DNA of 64,000 nucleotides from positions 580,507 to 644,506 of the forward strand of contig DAOPQC010000001.1 in assembly GCA_035358815.1 (NCBI GenBank), given 5' to 3'. The notes under the pieces are model-generated. The model made no database searches and had not been told where the DNA came from. It saw only the letters and a program-made list of their open reading frames with translations. This DNA comes from Thermoanaerobaculales bacterium. GTDB taxonomy: Bacteria > Acidobacteriota > Thermoanaerobaculia > Thermoanaerobaculales > Sulfomarinibacteraceae. How positions within the stretch are numbered: position 1 is the first letter of the stretch; every line of letters starts with the position of its first letter. Below are positions 33,490 through 42,550 of this stretch, piece by piece. Made by a program: the position numbers and the translations under genes.

Positions 33490-34521
33490 ATGCTGTACTC
33501 GGTGTTGCGGAAGCTGGTGTTTCGGCTCGACCCTGAGAGGGCCCACGGCGTGGCGATGCGGGCGATCGCCCTGGTGGGCGCGCTGCCGCCGCTGCGCGCG
33601 GCGGTCGCCGCGGCGTTCTCGGCGCGCGGCGCCGAGCCGGTCGAGGCCTTCGGCGTGCGCTTCCCGAACCGGGTCGGCCTGGCCGCCGGCTACGACAAGG
33701 ACGGCGAGGGGTGGCGCGGCCTGGCGGCACTTGGCTTCGGCCACATCGAGGTCGGCACCGTCACCCCGCGGCCGCAGCCGGGCAACCCGAGGCCGCGCAT
33801 CTTCCGGCTCGAGGCGCAGCGTTCGCTGATCAACCGGATGGGATTTCCGGGGCGCGGCGCGGCGTACGTCGTGAAGCGGCTGGAGGGGCGGAGGCCCGAG
33901 GGCGTCGTGATCGGGGTCAACATCGGCAAGCAGCGGACCACCGCGATCGAGGACGCGGCTCGCGACTACCAGGAGCTGGTCGACGTCTTCGCACCGCTCG
34001 CCGACTACCTGGCGGTCAACATCTCCTCGCCCAACACGCCCGGCCTGCGGCGGCTCCAAGAGCCGGCGTTCCTGACCGCTCTGCTGGGCGCGGTGGCGGC
34101 GCGCCGCGACGAGGCCGCAGGCCGGCTCGGACGGCGGGTGCCGGTGCTGGTGAAGCTCGCCCCGGACCTCGACGACGACCAGCTGCGAGCGGCGGTCGAC
34201 GCGATCGTGGCCTCCGGGATGGACGGCGTCATCGCCACCAACACCACGCTCGATCGTCGGGGCGTCGACCACCCACTGGCGACGGAGGAGGGCGGGCTGA
34301 GCGGCGCGGCGCTGACTGCGCGCAGCACCGAGACCGTCGCGCGGATCGCCGACCGGCTGGCAGGCGCGCTGCCGATCGTCGGCGTTGGCGGCATCATGGG
34401 CCCGGCGGACGCGCGGGCCAAGCTCGACGCCGGCGCGACGCTGGTCCAGCTCTACACAGGCCTGATCTACGAGGGCCCCGGACTGGTCAAGCGAATCGTG
34501 GCCGGCCTCGCGCCGCGCTGA
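33490..34521 (+). CDS. pyrD: Dihydroorotate dehydrogenase (quinone), class 2
   Basis: A 343-aa FMN enzyme that oxidises dihydroorotate to orotate in pyrimidine synthesis and passes electrons to the membrane quinone pool. The N-terminus MLYSVLRKLVFRLDPERAHG is the class 2 membrane-binding helix region. GLAAGYDKDGEGW and NRMGFPGRG bind FMN, and NISSPNTPGLRRLQ holds the catalytic Ser. NTTLDR and GVGGIMGPADA are also conserved. ATG at 33490 is chosen by match to the family N-terminus; ATG at 33475 is in frame. Confidence 0.94.
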   Translation: MLYSVLRKLVFRLDPERAHGVAMRAIALVGALPPLRAAVAAAFSARGAEPVEAFGVRFPNRVGLAAGYDKDGEGWRGLAALGFGHIEVGTVTPRPQPGNPRPRIFRLEAQRSLINRMGFPGRGAAYVVKRLEGRRPEGVVIGVNIGKQRTTAIEDAARDYQELVDVFAPLADYLAVNISSPNTPGLRRLQEPAFLTALLGAVAARRDEAAGRLGRRVPVLVKLAPDLDDDQLRAAVDAIVASGMDGVIATNTTLDRRGVDHPLATEEGGLSGAALTARSTETVARIADRLAGALPIVGVGGIMGPADARAKLDAGATLVQLYTGLIYEGPGLVKRIVAGLAPR

Positions 34522-34600
34522 CTCCGGCGAGCCGTATCTCGGCGGCGCGTTGCTGGAACATCTGTCGGTGGCCCATCACGGGCCCGGGGGAGTGTGCGCG

Positions 34601-35143
34601 GTGCCGATCATCGCCGACATCGAGGATCTCGCCCCGGCGGAGCTCCTGCTGGTGCTCTCGCTGGCCTCGAAGACCGGCCGCCTGTACGCCACCCGCGACG
34701 ACCAGAAGATCATGCTCGTGCTGCGCAAGGGATCGATCGTGCATGCGGTGTCGCCCGCGGTGCGCGAGCGGCTCGGCGGCATCCTGGTCAAGCGCGGTGC
34801 GATCACCGAGCCCGACCTGCAGCGCGCCCTGGCGCTGCAGGCGCAGCAGCTCGAGCCCAAGGTGCTGGGAACGTTCCTGGTGGACCTGGGGCTGGTCTCG
34901 AGCTCGACCGTTCAGCAGGCCGTGTTCACTCAGTTCGAGGCGGTGATTCGCCAGCTGCTGGCATGGGATCGTGGGGCGTTGGACTTCCAGCCATCGGAGG
35001 TGCCGGACACCGGGGCGATCCCGATCGATCCCACCGAGCTGCTGGTCGTGATCGGGTACGAGAACGGCAGCCCTCTCCTGAAGAGCCTCGTCGGCCTCGC
35101 GCTGAAGCGCTCGGCGAGGGCGGTGCCGCGGCCGTCCCGCTGA
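34601..35143 (+). CDS. DUF4388 (PatA-like) domain protein
   Basis: A 180-aa protein starting GTG with GGGGGAG 8 bp upstream. MPIIADIEDLAPAELLLVLS and KTGRLYATRDDQKIMLVLRKGSIVHA match the DUF4388 domain, which is frequent in acidobacterial and myxobacterial signalling proteins. The helical region GGILVKRGAITEPDLQRAL and TFLVDLGLVSSSTVQQAV resembles the GspE N-terminal helices (MshEN-like) that bind c-di-GMP in other proteins. Role in signalling is inferred. A more distal in-frame TTG at 34550 is less likely. Confidence 0.8.
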   Translation: MPIIADIEDLAPAELLLVLSLASKTGRLYATRDDQKIMLVLRKGSIVHAVSPAVRERLGGILVKRGAITEPDLQRALALQAQQLEPKVLGTFLVDLGLVSSSTVQQAVFTQFEAVIRQLLAWDRGALDFQPSEVPDTGAIPIDPTELLVVIGYENGSPLLKSLVGLALKRSARAVPRPSR

Positions 35144-35218
35144 TCCGATTCACGGCGCCGGCGGCCGGGCGCTTCAGACAGGCCGCGGTCGCCGCCTGGG
35201 CTATCCTTTGCCGGCGCC

Positions 35219-36235
35219 ATGAGCCGCCCGTTGGTCTCGGTGCTGCTGCCGGTGCGCGACGCCGGCCCCCACCTCGACGCCTGCTTCGCCAGCCTCGAGC
35301 GGCAGACCCTGTCGGACTTCGAGGTGGTGGCCGTGGACGACGGCTCGAGCGACGGCTCGAGTGACCGCCTCGACTCCTGGGCGTCGGCGAGGCCGTGGCT
35401 GAGGGTGCTCCACCAGCGGCCGGCGGGCCTGGTGTCCTCGCTCAACCGCGGCCTGGCCGCGTGCCGGGGCCCGCTGGTGGCGCGGATGGACGCCGACGAC
35501 ATCTGCCATCCCCGCCGGCTCGAGCTGCAGACGGCGCTGCTCGCGGCGCATCCCGAGGTCGGGGTCGTCTCCTGCCTGGTGAGGCACTACCCGCGGGCCG
35601 CCCTCGGTGAGGGCGCCGTGCGCTACGAGGCCTGGCTGAACGGGCTGCGCTCCCATGAGCAGATGGCCCGCGAGCGCTTCGTCGAGTCGCCGCTCGCCCA
35701 TCCTTCGGCCACCGTGCGCCGGGACATGCTGGTGGCGGCGGGGGGCTACCGCGACTGCGGCTGGCCGGAGGACTACGACCTCTGGCTGCGGCTGTTCGAG
35801 GAAGGCGTCCGCTTCGCCAAGGTCGAGCGGCCGCTCCACTTCTGGCGCGAGCACGGTGCGCGGCTGACCCGGCGCGACGCCCGCTACTCGACCGATGCGT
35901 TCCTGCGCTGCAAGGCCCGCCACCTGGCGCTCGGACCGCTCTCCGGGGGCCGGCCGGCCGTGGTGTGGGGCGCCGGGCGGACCGGGCGGAGTCTGGCCCG
36001 GCTGCTGCTCGACGGCGGGGCCGAGATCACGGCCTTCATCGACATCGACCCGCGCAAGATCGGCGGCGTCGCGCGCGGCCGGCCGGTGCTGGCGCCGGCC
36101 GCCCTCCCGGGCGTGCTCGCCGGGGACGCGGTGGTGCTGGCGGCGGTGGCGTCGCGAGGGGCGCGCGGGCTGATCCGGTCGCGCCTCGTCGAGCTCGGCC
36201 TCGCGGAGGGTGAGGGCTTCTGGTGCGTCGCCTGA
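35219..36235 (+). CDS. Family 2 glycosyltransferase with C-terminal Rossmann-like region
   Basis: A 338-aa protein. Residues 1-240 are a GT-A fold GT2 enzyme: SVLLPVRDAGPHLDACFASL, VVAVDDGSSDGS, the metal-binding MDADD, and WPEDYDLWLRL. The last 95 residues have a nucleotide-binding style start (VVWGAGRTGRSLARLLLDGG) and an acidic strand end (AFIDIDPRKIGG), as in sugar O-acyltransferase-associated PglD N-domains. The donor and acceptor sugars are unknown. No other polysaccharide genes adjoin it. Confidence 0.87.
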   Translation: MSRPLVSVLLPVRDAGPHLDACFASLERQTLSDFEVVAVDDGSSDGSSDRLDSWASARPWLRVLHQRPAGLVSSLNRGLAACRGPLVARMDADDICHPRRLELQTALLAAHPEVGVVSCLVRHYPRAALGEGAVRYEAWLNGLRSHEQMARERFVESPLAHPSATVRRDMLVAAGGYRDCGWPEDYDLWLRLFEEGVRFAKVERPLHFWREHGARLTRRDARYSTDAFLRCKARHLALGPLSGGRPAVVWGAGRTGRSLARLLLDGGAEITAFIDIDPRKIGGVARGRPVLAPAALPGVLAGDAVVLAAVASRGARGLIRSRLVELGLAEGEGFWCVA

Positions 36236-36261
36236 GCGAGCCTCAGCGACTGCGTGTCCCT

Positions 36262-36300
36262 GCCTCGTGAACGCTTCCGCTTCCGCGCCCGCTTCCGAAA
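36262..36300. repeat. GCTTCC/GCGCCC repeat
   Basis: CGCTTCCGCTTCCGCGCCCG and CTTCCG, the same unit as at 1-120 and 42467. An inverted copy (GGAAGCGGAAGCGGGCGCGG) is at about 36496-36530. Nothing else is seen in 36236-36560. Confidence 0.7.
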
Positions 36301-36560
36301 TGGGGGAAAGCGGGCTCGTTTCCGCTCCCCCTTACGTGCCCGCGCCCGATCTCCGGTTTCTCAGAGGTCGACCACCGAGACTACGGTCTGCGCCGTGGTT
36401 TGTGAGCCGCTTCGGGGGAGTCCGGGCCCGTGGTGCGATGCACTCGGGCTCGGAAGCGGGCGCGGGAGGAAGGCGACAGAGGCCCCGTGGCTTGAATCGG
36501 AAGCGGAAGCGGGCGCGGGCGCGGACTTGGCGTGACAGGTACGGCCGTGCCGGAATTAGG

Positions 36561-36655
36561 GACGGAATCGGGAACGGGAACGGGAACGGGAAGGGGAACG
36601 GGTGGGTGGCCGGTTCCCTAGCCCCTAGACCCTCGATCCTGGTCGGTTGGGGGCC
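36561..36655 (-). repeat. Composite 3'-end repeat behind glgP
   Basis: Read on the minus strand from the glgP stop: GGATCGAGGGTCTAGGGGCT AGGG, then CCGTTCC and several GTTCCC units. It is a diverged copy of the malQ and penicillin-acylase modules in the same orientation to its gene. Confidence 0.65.
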
Positions 36656-39130
36656 TCAGCCCTCCGCCTTCACCTGCACCGGCTCGATGCCCCAGATCCG
36701 CTCCGAGTACTCCCGGATCGCGCGGTCGGACGAGAAGTAGCCCATCGCAGCGATGTTGCGGATCGCCGTGGCGGTCCACGCGCGGCGGTCGGCGTAGAGC
36801 GCCCCGGCCTTCCGGTGGGCCTCGACGTAGGAGCGGAAGTCGGCGAGGTTCATGTAGCGATCGCCGTGCTCCATCAGCGCCGACCAGACGCCACGCAGCA
36901 TCGCGCGATCGCCGCGGGCGAACACGCCGTCGCGGATGGCGTCAATCACGGCCGCGAGCTCCGGGTCGGCGGAGTACAGCCGCCACGGGTTGTGCGCGCC
37001 GGTGGCGCGCCGCTCCTCGACCTCGTCTGCGGTCAGCCCGAAGACGAAGATGTTGTCGTGACCCACCGCCTCGCGAATCTCGATGTTGGCGCCGTCGAGG
37101 GTGCCGATGGTCAGCGCGCCGTTGAGCGCCAGCTTCATGTTGCCGGTCCCCGAGGCCTCCATGCCCGCGGTCGAGATCTGCTCGGAGATGTCGGCGGCCG
37201 GGATGATCTTCTCGGCCAGGGTCACCCGGTAGTCGGGGGGGAACGCGACCCGGATCCTGCCGGCGACGTCCGGGTCGGCGTTGACAACCTCGGCAACGCC
37301 GTTGATCAGCCGGATGATGAGCTTGGCCATGTGATAGGCGGGGGCCGCCTTGGCGCCGAAGAGGAAGGTGCGGGGCTGCATCTCGCGCCCCGGATCCTCC
37401 TTGATCCGCTGGTACATCCAGATGACGTGCATGATGTTGAGGAGCTGGCGCTTGTACTCGTGGAGGCGCTTGACCTGCACGTCGAAGATCGAGTCGGGGT
37501 CGAGCCGGACGCCGCACAGCTGCTCCACGAGCGCCGACAGGTCGCGCTTGTTCGCCCCCTTGATGGCGGCCAGCTCGTCCTGCAGCTCGGGGTCGTCGGC
37601 GAAGCGCGCGAGCTCGGTGAGCCGGTCGAGGTCGGTGGCCCAGCCGGCGCCGATGCGGCGGGTGATGGCGTCGGCGAGCCTGGGGTTGCAGGCGAGCAGC
37701 CAGCGCCGCGGCGTGATCCCGTTGGTGATCGGGATGAAGCGGTCCGGCCACATCTCGGCGAAGTCGCGGGCCACCCGCGTCCGCAGCAGCTCGGTGTGGA
37801 GCTTGGCCACGCCGTTGACCTTGTGGCTGCCGACGACCGCCAGGTTGGCCATGCGGAAGCGCTTGTCGCCGTCCTCGGAGAGGATCGACATCCGGCGCAG
37901 CCGGTTGCCGTCGTCCGTGAACTGGCTGCGCGCCGCCTCCATGAACCGCCGGTTGATCTCGTAGATGATCTGGACGTGCCTGGGGATCATCGACTCCATG
38001 AGGGCCACCGGCCAGGTCTCGAGCGCCTCCGGAAGCAAGGTGTGGTTGGTGTAGCCGCAGCTTGCGCGGGTCAGCTCCCAGGCGTTTGCCCACTTGACCC
38101 CGGCCTCGTCGATGAGGAAGCGCATGAGCTCGACAACGGTCAATGCCGGATGGGTGTCGTTGAGCTGGAACGCCACCTTGTCCGGGAACATCTCCCACGC
38201 CTCGCCGTGGCGGCTGCGGAAGCGGTCGACGACGTCACGCACCGAGCAGGCGACCAGGAAGTACTCCTGCAGCAGCCGCAGCCCGCGCCCAGCCTCGATG
38301 TGGTCCGCGGGGTAGAGCACGCGGGTGATCGACTCGATCCGGTCGCGCTCCGCGACCGCCTTGACGTAGTCGCCCTCCGAGAAGATCTGGAAGTCGAACT
38401 CGGCGGGCGCGACCGCGGTCCACAGGCGGAGGGTCGACACCGTGAGCGTGTCGTAGCCGGCCACCAGCATGTCGTAGGGGACGCCGTAGAAGGTCCGCCA
38501 GCCGGCCCACCGCGGGTGATGGCCGCCGAACTCGTCGCGGTCCCACTCGATGTGGCCGCCGATCATCACCGGCACCGCGAGGTCGGGGCGCTCCACCTCC
38601 CACGCGTTGCCCTCGTGCAGCCAGTCGTCCGCGTGCTCCGCCTGCCATCCGTCCTCGAAGTGCTGGCGGAACATGCCGTAGTCGTAGCGCAGCCCGTAGC
38701 CGTAGGCGGGGTAGCTGAGGGTGGCCAGCGAGTCCATGAAGCAGGCGGCCAGCCGGCCCAGGCCGCCGGTGCCGAGCCCGGCGTCGTGCTCCTCATCGAT
38801 GATGGTGTCCAGGTCGAGGCCGAGCTGCTGCATCGCCTCGCGCGCGGTTTCGAGCAGGCCGGTGGCGATCAGGTTGTTGCGCATCAGGCGGCCGAGCAGA
38901 TACTCCAGCGACAGGTAGTTCACCGTCTTGGGCTGGGCCTCGTCGTAGGCTCGGCGGGTGAGGATGGTGCGGTCGATCATCGACTCGCGGACCGCCAGTG
39001 CGAGCGCCTCCAGGTGGTCGGCGGCGCGCGCGAACCGCATCTCGATGCCACAGCTGTAGCGCAGGTAGTGCAGGAAACGGTCGCGGAACTCCTCGGGCGA
39101 CGGTTGCTTCAGGCGAACGGGTGGCAGCAT
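36656..39130 (-). CDS. glgP: Glycogen/maltodextrin phosphorylase
   Basis: An 824-aa GT35 enzyme that releases glucose 1-phosphate from alpha-1,4-glucan ends. VNYLSLEYLLGRLMRNNL, GLGTGGLGRLAACFMDSLAT and the PLP-lysine segment EASGTGNMKLALNGALTIGT are present, with TNGITPRRWL and KRLHEYKRQLLN. Length equals classical GlgP. The ATG at 39130 has AGGAGG 7 bp upstream; codons before it are in frame but unsupported. It is divergent from malQ, which handles the short dextrins, so both may share a regulatory spacer at 39131-39230. Confidence 0.97.
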   Translation of the reverse strand: MLPPVRLKQPSPEEFRDRFLHYLRYSCGIEMRFARAADHLEALALAVRESMIDRTILTRRAYDEAQPKTVNYLSLEYLLGRLMRNNLIATGLLETAREAMQQLGLDLDTIIDEEHDAGLGTGGLGRLAACFMDSLATLSYPAYGYGLRYDYGMFRQHFEDGWQAEHADDWLHEGNAWEVERPDLAVPVMIGGHIEWDRDEFGGHHPRWAGWRTFYGVPYDMLVAGYDTLTVSTLRLWTAVAPAEFDFQIFSEGDYVKAVAERDRIESITRVLYPADHIEAGRGLRLLQEYFLVACSVRDVVDRFRSRHGEAWEMFPDKVAFQLNDTHPALTVVELMRFLIDEAGVKWANAWELTRASCGYTNHTLLPEALETWPVALMESMIPRHVQIIYEINRRFMEAARSQFTDDGNRLRRMSILSEDGDKRFRMANLAVVGSHKVNGVAKLHTELLRTRVARDFAEMWPDRFIPITNGITPRRWLLACNPRLADAITRRIGAGWATDLDRLTELARFADDPELQDELAAIKGANKRDLSALVEQLCGVRLDPDSIFDVQVKRLHEYKRQLLNIMHVIWMYQRIKEDPGREMQPRTFLFGAKAAPAYHMAKLIIRLINGVAEVVNADPDVAGRIRVAFPPDYRVTLAEKIIPAADISEQISTAGMEASGTGNMKLALNGALTIGTLDGANIEIREAVGHDNIFVFGLTADEVEERRATGAHNPWRLYSADPELAAVIDAIRDGVFARGDRAMLRGVWSALMEHGDRYMNLADFRSYVEAHRKAGALYADRRAWTATAIRNIAAMGYFSSDRAIREYSERIWGIEPVQVKAEG

Positions 39131-39230
39131 CCACGGGCCTCCTCGAGGCCGAGAATGTAGCACAGCGTCGTGTCCGCCCCGCGGCGTGCGGCGCGGGCGC
39201 GAAACCGGCCCGATCGTCTACCATGGGGCA

Positions 39231-40754
39231 ATGGCGCCGTCGCTCGAACGCTCAGCGGGTGTCCTCCTCCACCCGACGTCGCTGCCGTCCCGCTTCGGGA
39301 CCGGCGACCTCGGGCCGGCGGCCGTCGCCTACCTGCGCTGGCTGGCGGGGGCGGGTGTGACCTGGTGGCAGGTGCTGCCGCTCCATCCGCCCGGGCCCGG
39401 CCGCTCTCCGTACTCGGCGCTGTCCACGTTTGCGGGCAACGAGCTGCTCATCAGCCCGGGCCGGCTCGCGGAGGAGGGGCTGGTGGATCCGGCGTGGCTC
39501 GACGGCGCGCCGAGCCTCCCGGCCGAGTGGGTCGACTTCGGCGCCGTCGAGTACTGGAAGGGCGGGCTGCTGCGGGAGGCGTTCGACCGCCACCGCCAGC
39601 AGCGACGGGCGGATCTCCTGCAGGACCTGGCGGAGTTCAGGTCTCGTCACAGCCACTGGCTCGACGACTTCGCCCTCTTCCTCGCCCTGCGCCGGGCGCA
39701 CGACGGCCGCGCCTGGTACGACTGGCCGCGGCCGCTCGCCTTCCGCGACCCGGCAGCCCTCGCCGGATGGGCGACCGACCACCGCCACGAGATCGAGCTG
39801 GTCGTCTTCTGCCAGTTCCTGTTCTTCAGGCAGTGGGAGGCGCTGCGGGCGGCGGCGCGGCAGGAAGGGGTCTCGATCCTCGGCGACGTCCCGATCTTCG
39901 TGGCCCTCGACTCGGCCGACGTGTGGGCGCACCCGGAGCTGTTTCTGCTCGACGGCGAGCGGAGGCCCCGGGTAGTCGCCGGCGTGCCCCCGGACTATTT
40001 CTCCGCGACCGGCCAGCTGTGGGGCAACCCCCTCTACGACTGGGACGCGATCGCGGCCGACGGTTACCGGTGGTGGATCGAGCGCCTGCGCCACGAGCTC
40101 ACCATCGCTGACGCGGTGCGGCTCGATCACTTCCGCGGGTTCGCGGCCCACTGGGAGGTGCCGGCGAGCGACGCCGACGCAACCGGCGGCCGCTGGGTCG
40201 AGGGCCCTGGCCGGGCGTTGTTCGACGCGGTGGCGGCAGCGCTGGGGGGGCTGCCGTTCGTGGCCGAGGATCTCGGCGAGATCACGGCCGAGGTGGTCGC
40301 TCTGCGCAAGGACCTGGGGCTGCCCGGGATGGCGATCCTGCAGTTCGCCTTCAACCCTGCCGACCGCTCGCTGTTCCTGCCCTACAAGCTCGAGCGCGAC
40401 CTGGTGGTCTACACCGGCACCCACGACAACAACACCAGCCTCGGCTGGTACCTGGAGGACGCCTCCGCGGCCGAGCGCGACCTGCTGCGCCGCTACTGCG
40501 GGACCGACGGCCACGAGATCCACTGGGACATGATCCGGCTCGCGCTGGGCTCGGTGGCCGAGCTCGCCGTGATTCCCCACCAGGACCTGGCCGGCCTCGG
40601 CGGCGACTGCCGGATGAACACGCCCGGCGTCGCCGAGGGCAACTGGCGCTTCCGGGTCACTCCGTGGATGCTGTCCGAGGACATCCAGCAGCGGCTCGCC
40701 GACATGATCTGGACCTATGGACGGGCCCCCACCCGGCCAGGGGATAGGATCTAG
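39231..40754 (+). CDS. malQ: 4-alpha-glucanotransferase (amylomaltase)
   Basis: A 507-aa GH77 enzyme that transfers alpha-1,4-glucan segments, making short dextrins usable by GlgP. RSAGVLLHPTSLPSRFGTGD is the family start; the catalytic Asp is in VRLDHFRGF, the acid/base Glu in VAEDLGEIT, and THDNNTSLGW is conserved. The ATG at 39231 is preceded by GGGG. The last residues GDRI and the stop codon lie in a composite repeat, suggesting the repeat replaced the native end. Confidence 0.95.
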   Translation: MAPSLERSAGVLLHPTSLPSRFGTGDLGPAAVAYLRWLAGAGVTWWQVLPLHPPGPGRSPYSALSTFAGNELLISPGRLAEEGLVDPAWLDGAPSLPAEWVDFGAVEYWKGGLLREAFDRHRQQRRADLLQDLAEFRSRHSHWLDDFALFLALRRAHDGRAWYDWPRPLAFRDPAALAGWATDHRHEIELVVFCQFLFFRQWEALRAAARQEGVSILGDVPIFVALDSADVWAHPELFLLDGERRPRVVAGVPPDYFSATGQLWGNPLYDWDAIAADGYRWWIERLRHELTIADAVRLDHFRGFAAHWEVPASDADATGGRWVEGPGRALFDAVAAALGGLPFVAEDLGEITAEVVALRKDLGLPGMAILQFAFNPADRSLFLPYKLERDLVVYTGTHDNNTSLGWYLEDASAAERDLLRRYCGTDGHEIHWDMIRLALGSVAELAVIPHQDLAGLGGDCRMNTPGVAEGNWRFRVTPWMLSEDIQQRLADMIWTYGRAPTRPGDRI

Positions 40755-40815
40755 GATCTGGGGGATAGGGCCCCGCCCGTTCCCGCTCCCGTTCCCGTTC
40801 CCGTTCCCGGATCCG
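40738..40815 (+). repeat. Composite 3'-end repeat overlapping malQ stop
   Basis: GGGGATAGGATCTAGGATCT, then GGGGGATAGGGCCC, then GCCCGTTCCCG and three further GTTCCC units. The TAG of GATCTAGG is the malQ stop codon. It is the clearest example of the module. Confidence 0.85.
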
Positions 40816-41008
40816 GTGTTGCTGCACTCGCTGCGCCCACTCGTGTCTGGGCGAAGTGTCGGGGCGGTTTTCACGGCAAAGACGGACTCATGGTCCCAGG
40901 ACGCCGTCCGGCTTGGATCTGACGCTGATATCCCCGCGAACACCACTGACGTTGCGTTCTCAGGTCGTGGTGGCTTCGTCGTGCAGTCCTCAGGTCATGT
41001 TGTGCTCG

Positions 41009-41040
41009 GGAACGGGAACGGGTACGGGTACGGAAACGAA
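41009..41040 (+). repeat. GGGAAC/GGGTAC hexamer array
   Basis: CGGGAACGGGAACGGGTACG and two further units, inverted relative to the array at 40774-40815. The 40755-41123 spacer otherwise holds no supported gene. Confidence 0.7.
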
Positions 41041-41123
41041 GGCACGGTCGGCCTGACTGACGGGGAATAGTGAGTCGGCTCGCCCCGGCAATACGGGCCA
41101 CCGTGTCTTCGTTCCGTGTCACG

Positions 41124-42296
41124 ATGAGTGCGTCGATGCGCTTCGCCGTCTTCCTCGCGATCGCGCTTGCGGTCTGGCTGGTCCAGCACATCTATGTCGG
41201 CTGGCGGCTGTGGCCGTTGCCGGCGATCGCCTCGGCGGTGGGGCATCGGGCCATGGTGGCGGTGCTGGTCGCCGGCTTCCTGAGCTACCCGCTGGGCCGC
41301 ATCCTCTATGCGGCCGGGTGGCACGCCGCCGGCCGAGCTCTCGAGTACGCGGGCGCGGTGTGGATGGGCACCCTGTTTCTCCTGTTTGCCTCTCTCCTGT
41401 TCGTGGACGTCGTCACGCTCGGTGGCTTCGTCCTGCGGCCGTGGGTTGGGGCTCTTCGCACCGCCGCCGTCGCGCTGTCCGTCGTCGCGGCCGCCGCCGG
41501 GCTGATCAGCGCCCGGCTCGGGCCTCGGGTGGTACGGCTCGAGGTGCCCATGGCCACCTTGCCGCAGGCGGCGGACGGGCTGACGATCGCCCACCTGAGC
41601 GACGTCCACCTCGGCACCATCCTCGGACCGAGCTTCCTCGAGCGGCTGATCGGGCGCACCCGCGCGCTCGAGCCCGACCTGGTGGTGATCACCGGCGACC
41701 TGGTCGACGGCGACGCCGGCGTGGTCGAGGAGATGGTGCCGCAGATGCGGGAGCTGCGGGCGCCCAAGGGCGTGTTCGCGGTGCTCGGCAACCACGAGTT
41801 CTACGCCGGCCGCGACCGCTCGCGCGCGCTGCTCGAGGGCGCCGGGTTCTCGGTGCTCGACAACGCCTCCGAGGAGCTCGTGCCGGGGCTCTTCCTCGCC
41901 GGCGTGCCGGACGCGAGGGGTTCGGCCCAGACCGGGCCGGCCGAGGCGGACCTCGAGGCCGCGCTCGCCGGGGTGGGGGAGGACGCCGCGGTCGTGCTCC
42001 TGCAGCACGCTCCCGAGGCCGAGGCGCGCGCGGCCGCCGCCGGCGTCGGCCTGATGCTCAACGGCCACACCCACGGCGGCCAGCTGTGGCCCTTCCACTA
42101 CTTTGTCCAGCGCGTATACCCCCACCTCGCCGGCGTCTACCGGGTGAACGGCATGACCCAGGTCGTGAGCCGCGGCTCCGGCCAGTGGGGCCCGCCGATG
42201 CGCTTCCTCGCGCCCTCGGAGATCTACCTCATCACCCTTCGGTCGGGAAGACCCGCATCCCCGCCCGCTTCCGCGCCCGATGCTGAGAGGCAGTGA
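41124..42296 (+). CDS. Membrane-bound metallophosphoesterase (YaeI-like)
   Basis: A 390-aa protein with about four N-terminal membrane helices (residues 8-140) and a calcineurin-like phosphoesterase domain: HLSDVHLG, VITGDLVDGD, GNHEFYAG, LQHAPE and GHTHGGQLWP supply the di-metal ligands. Relatives cleave phosphodiesters in lipid or UDP-sugar substrates. Start is uncertain between ATG 41124 and 41136. The final 18 residues (Pro/Ala-rich) are encoded by GCTTCCGCGCCCG repeat DNA, so the native end was probably altered by the repeat. Confidence 0.87.
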   Translation: MSASMRFAVFLAIALAVWLVQHIYVGWRLWPLPAIASAVGHRAMVAVLVAGFLSYPLGRILYAAGWHAAGRALEYAGAVWMGTLFLLFASLLFVDVVTLGGFVLRPWVGALRTAAVALSVVAAAAGLISARLGPRVVRLEVPMATLPQAADGLTIAHLSDVHLGTILGPSFLERLIGRTRALEPDLVVITGDLVDGDAGVVEEMVPQMRELRAPKGVFAVLGNHEFYAGRDRSRALLEGAGFSVLDNASEELVPGLFLAGVPDARGSAQTGPAEADLEAALAGVGEDAAVVLLQHAPEAEARAAAAGVGLMLNGHTHGGQLWPFHYFVQRVYPHLAGVYRVNGMTQVVSRGSGQWGPPMRFLAPSEIYLITLRSGRPASPPASAPDAERQ

Positions 42297-42336
42297 GGCG
42301 GTGAGGCAGTGGGGCAGTGAGGCAGTGAGGAAGCGA
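42262..42336. repeat. GCTTCCGC repeat and GCAGTGAG octamer array
   Basis: A short GCTTCCGCGCCCG unit at the gene end is followed by six imperfect GCAGTGAG octamers. A second octamer group lies at about 42500-42536. Confidence 0.75.
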
Positions 42337-42362
42337 CCCGCTTGCCTTCCGGGCTCGACAGG

Positions 42363-42449
42363 TTTGAACCGCGGAGCGCGCGGAGAGCGCGGAGGAGGGA
42401 TCCTGTTGCTCTGCCCTCTCTGCGGTCTCAGCGGCCTCCGCGGTTCAAC
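42363..42449. repeat. Hairpin element with TTGAACCGCGGAG ends
   Basis: GTTTGAACCGCGGAGCGCGC at the left is matched by an inverted CCTCCGCGGTTCAAC at the right. The interior has GCGGAGAG-like repeats of period 9-10. A related element follows at 42551-42651. Confidence 0.7.
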
Positions 42450-42466
42450 TTCCCCGGGGTCTCGCT

Positions 42467-42536
42467 TCCGCGCCCGCTTCCGCTTCCGCGCCCGATGCGG
42501 TGAGGCAAAGAGGCAGTGAGGCAGTGCGGCGGTGGG
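42467..42536. repeat. GCTTCCGC repeat followed by GCAGTGAG octamers
   Basis: CGCTTCCGCGCCCGCTTCCG repeated, then GAGGCAAAGAGGCAGTGAGG and further octamers. The order matches 42262-42336, so the pair looks like a duplicated block flanking the hairpin element. Confidence 0.7.
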
Positions 42537-42550
42537 GCACACATCCATTT

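Noticed and set aside
1..41040. CRISPR array from regularly repeated GGGAAC units
   Set aside because: The units are 6 bp without spacers and no cas genes are present; these are simple tandem repeats.
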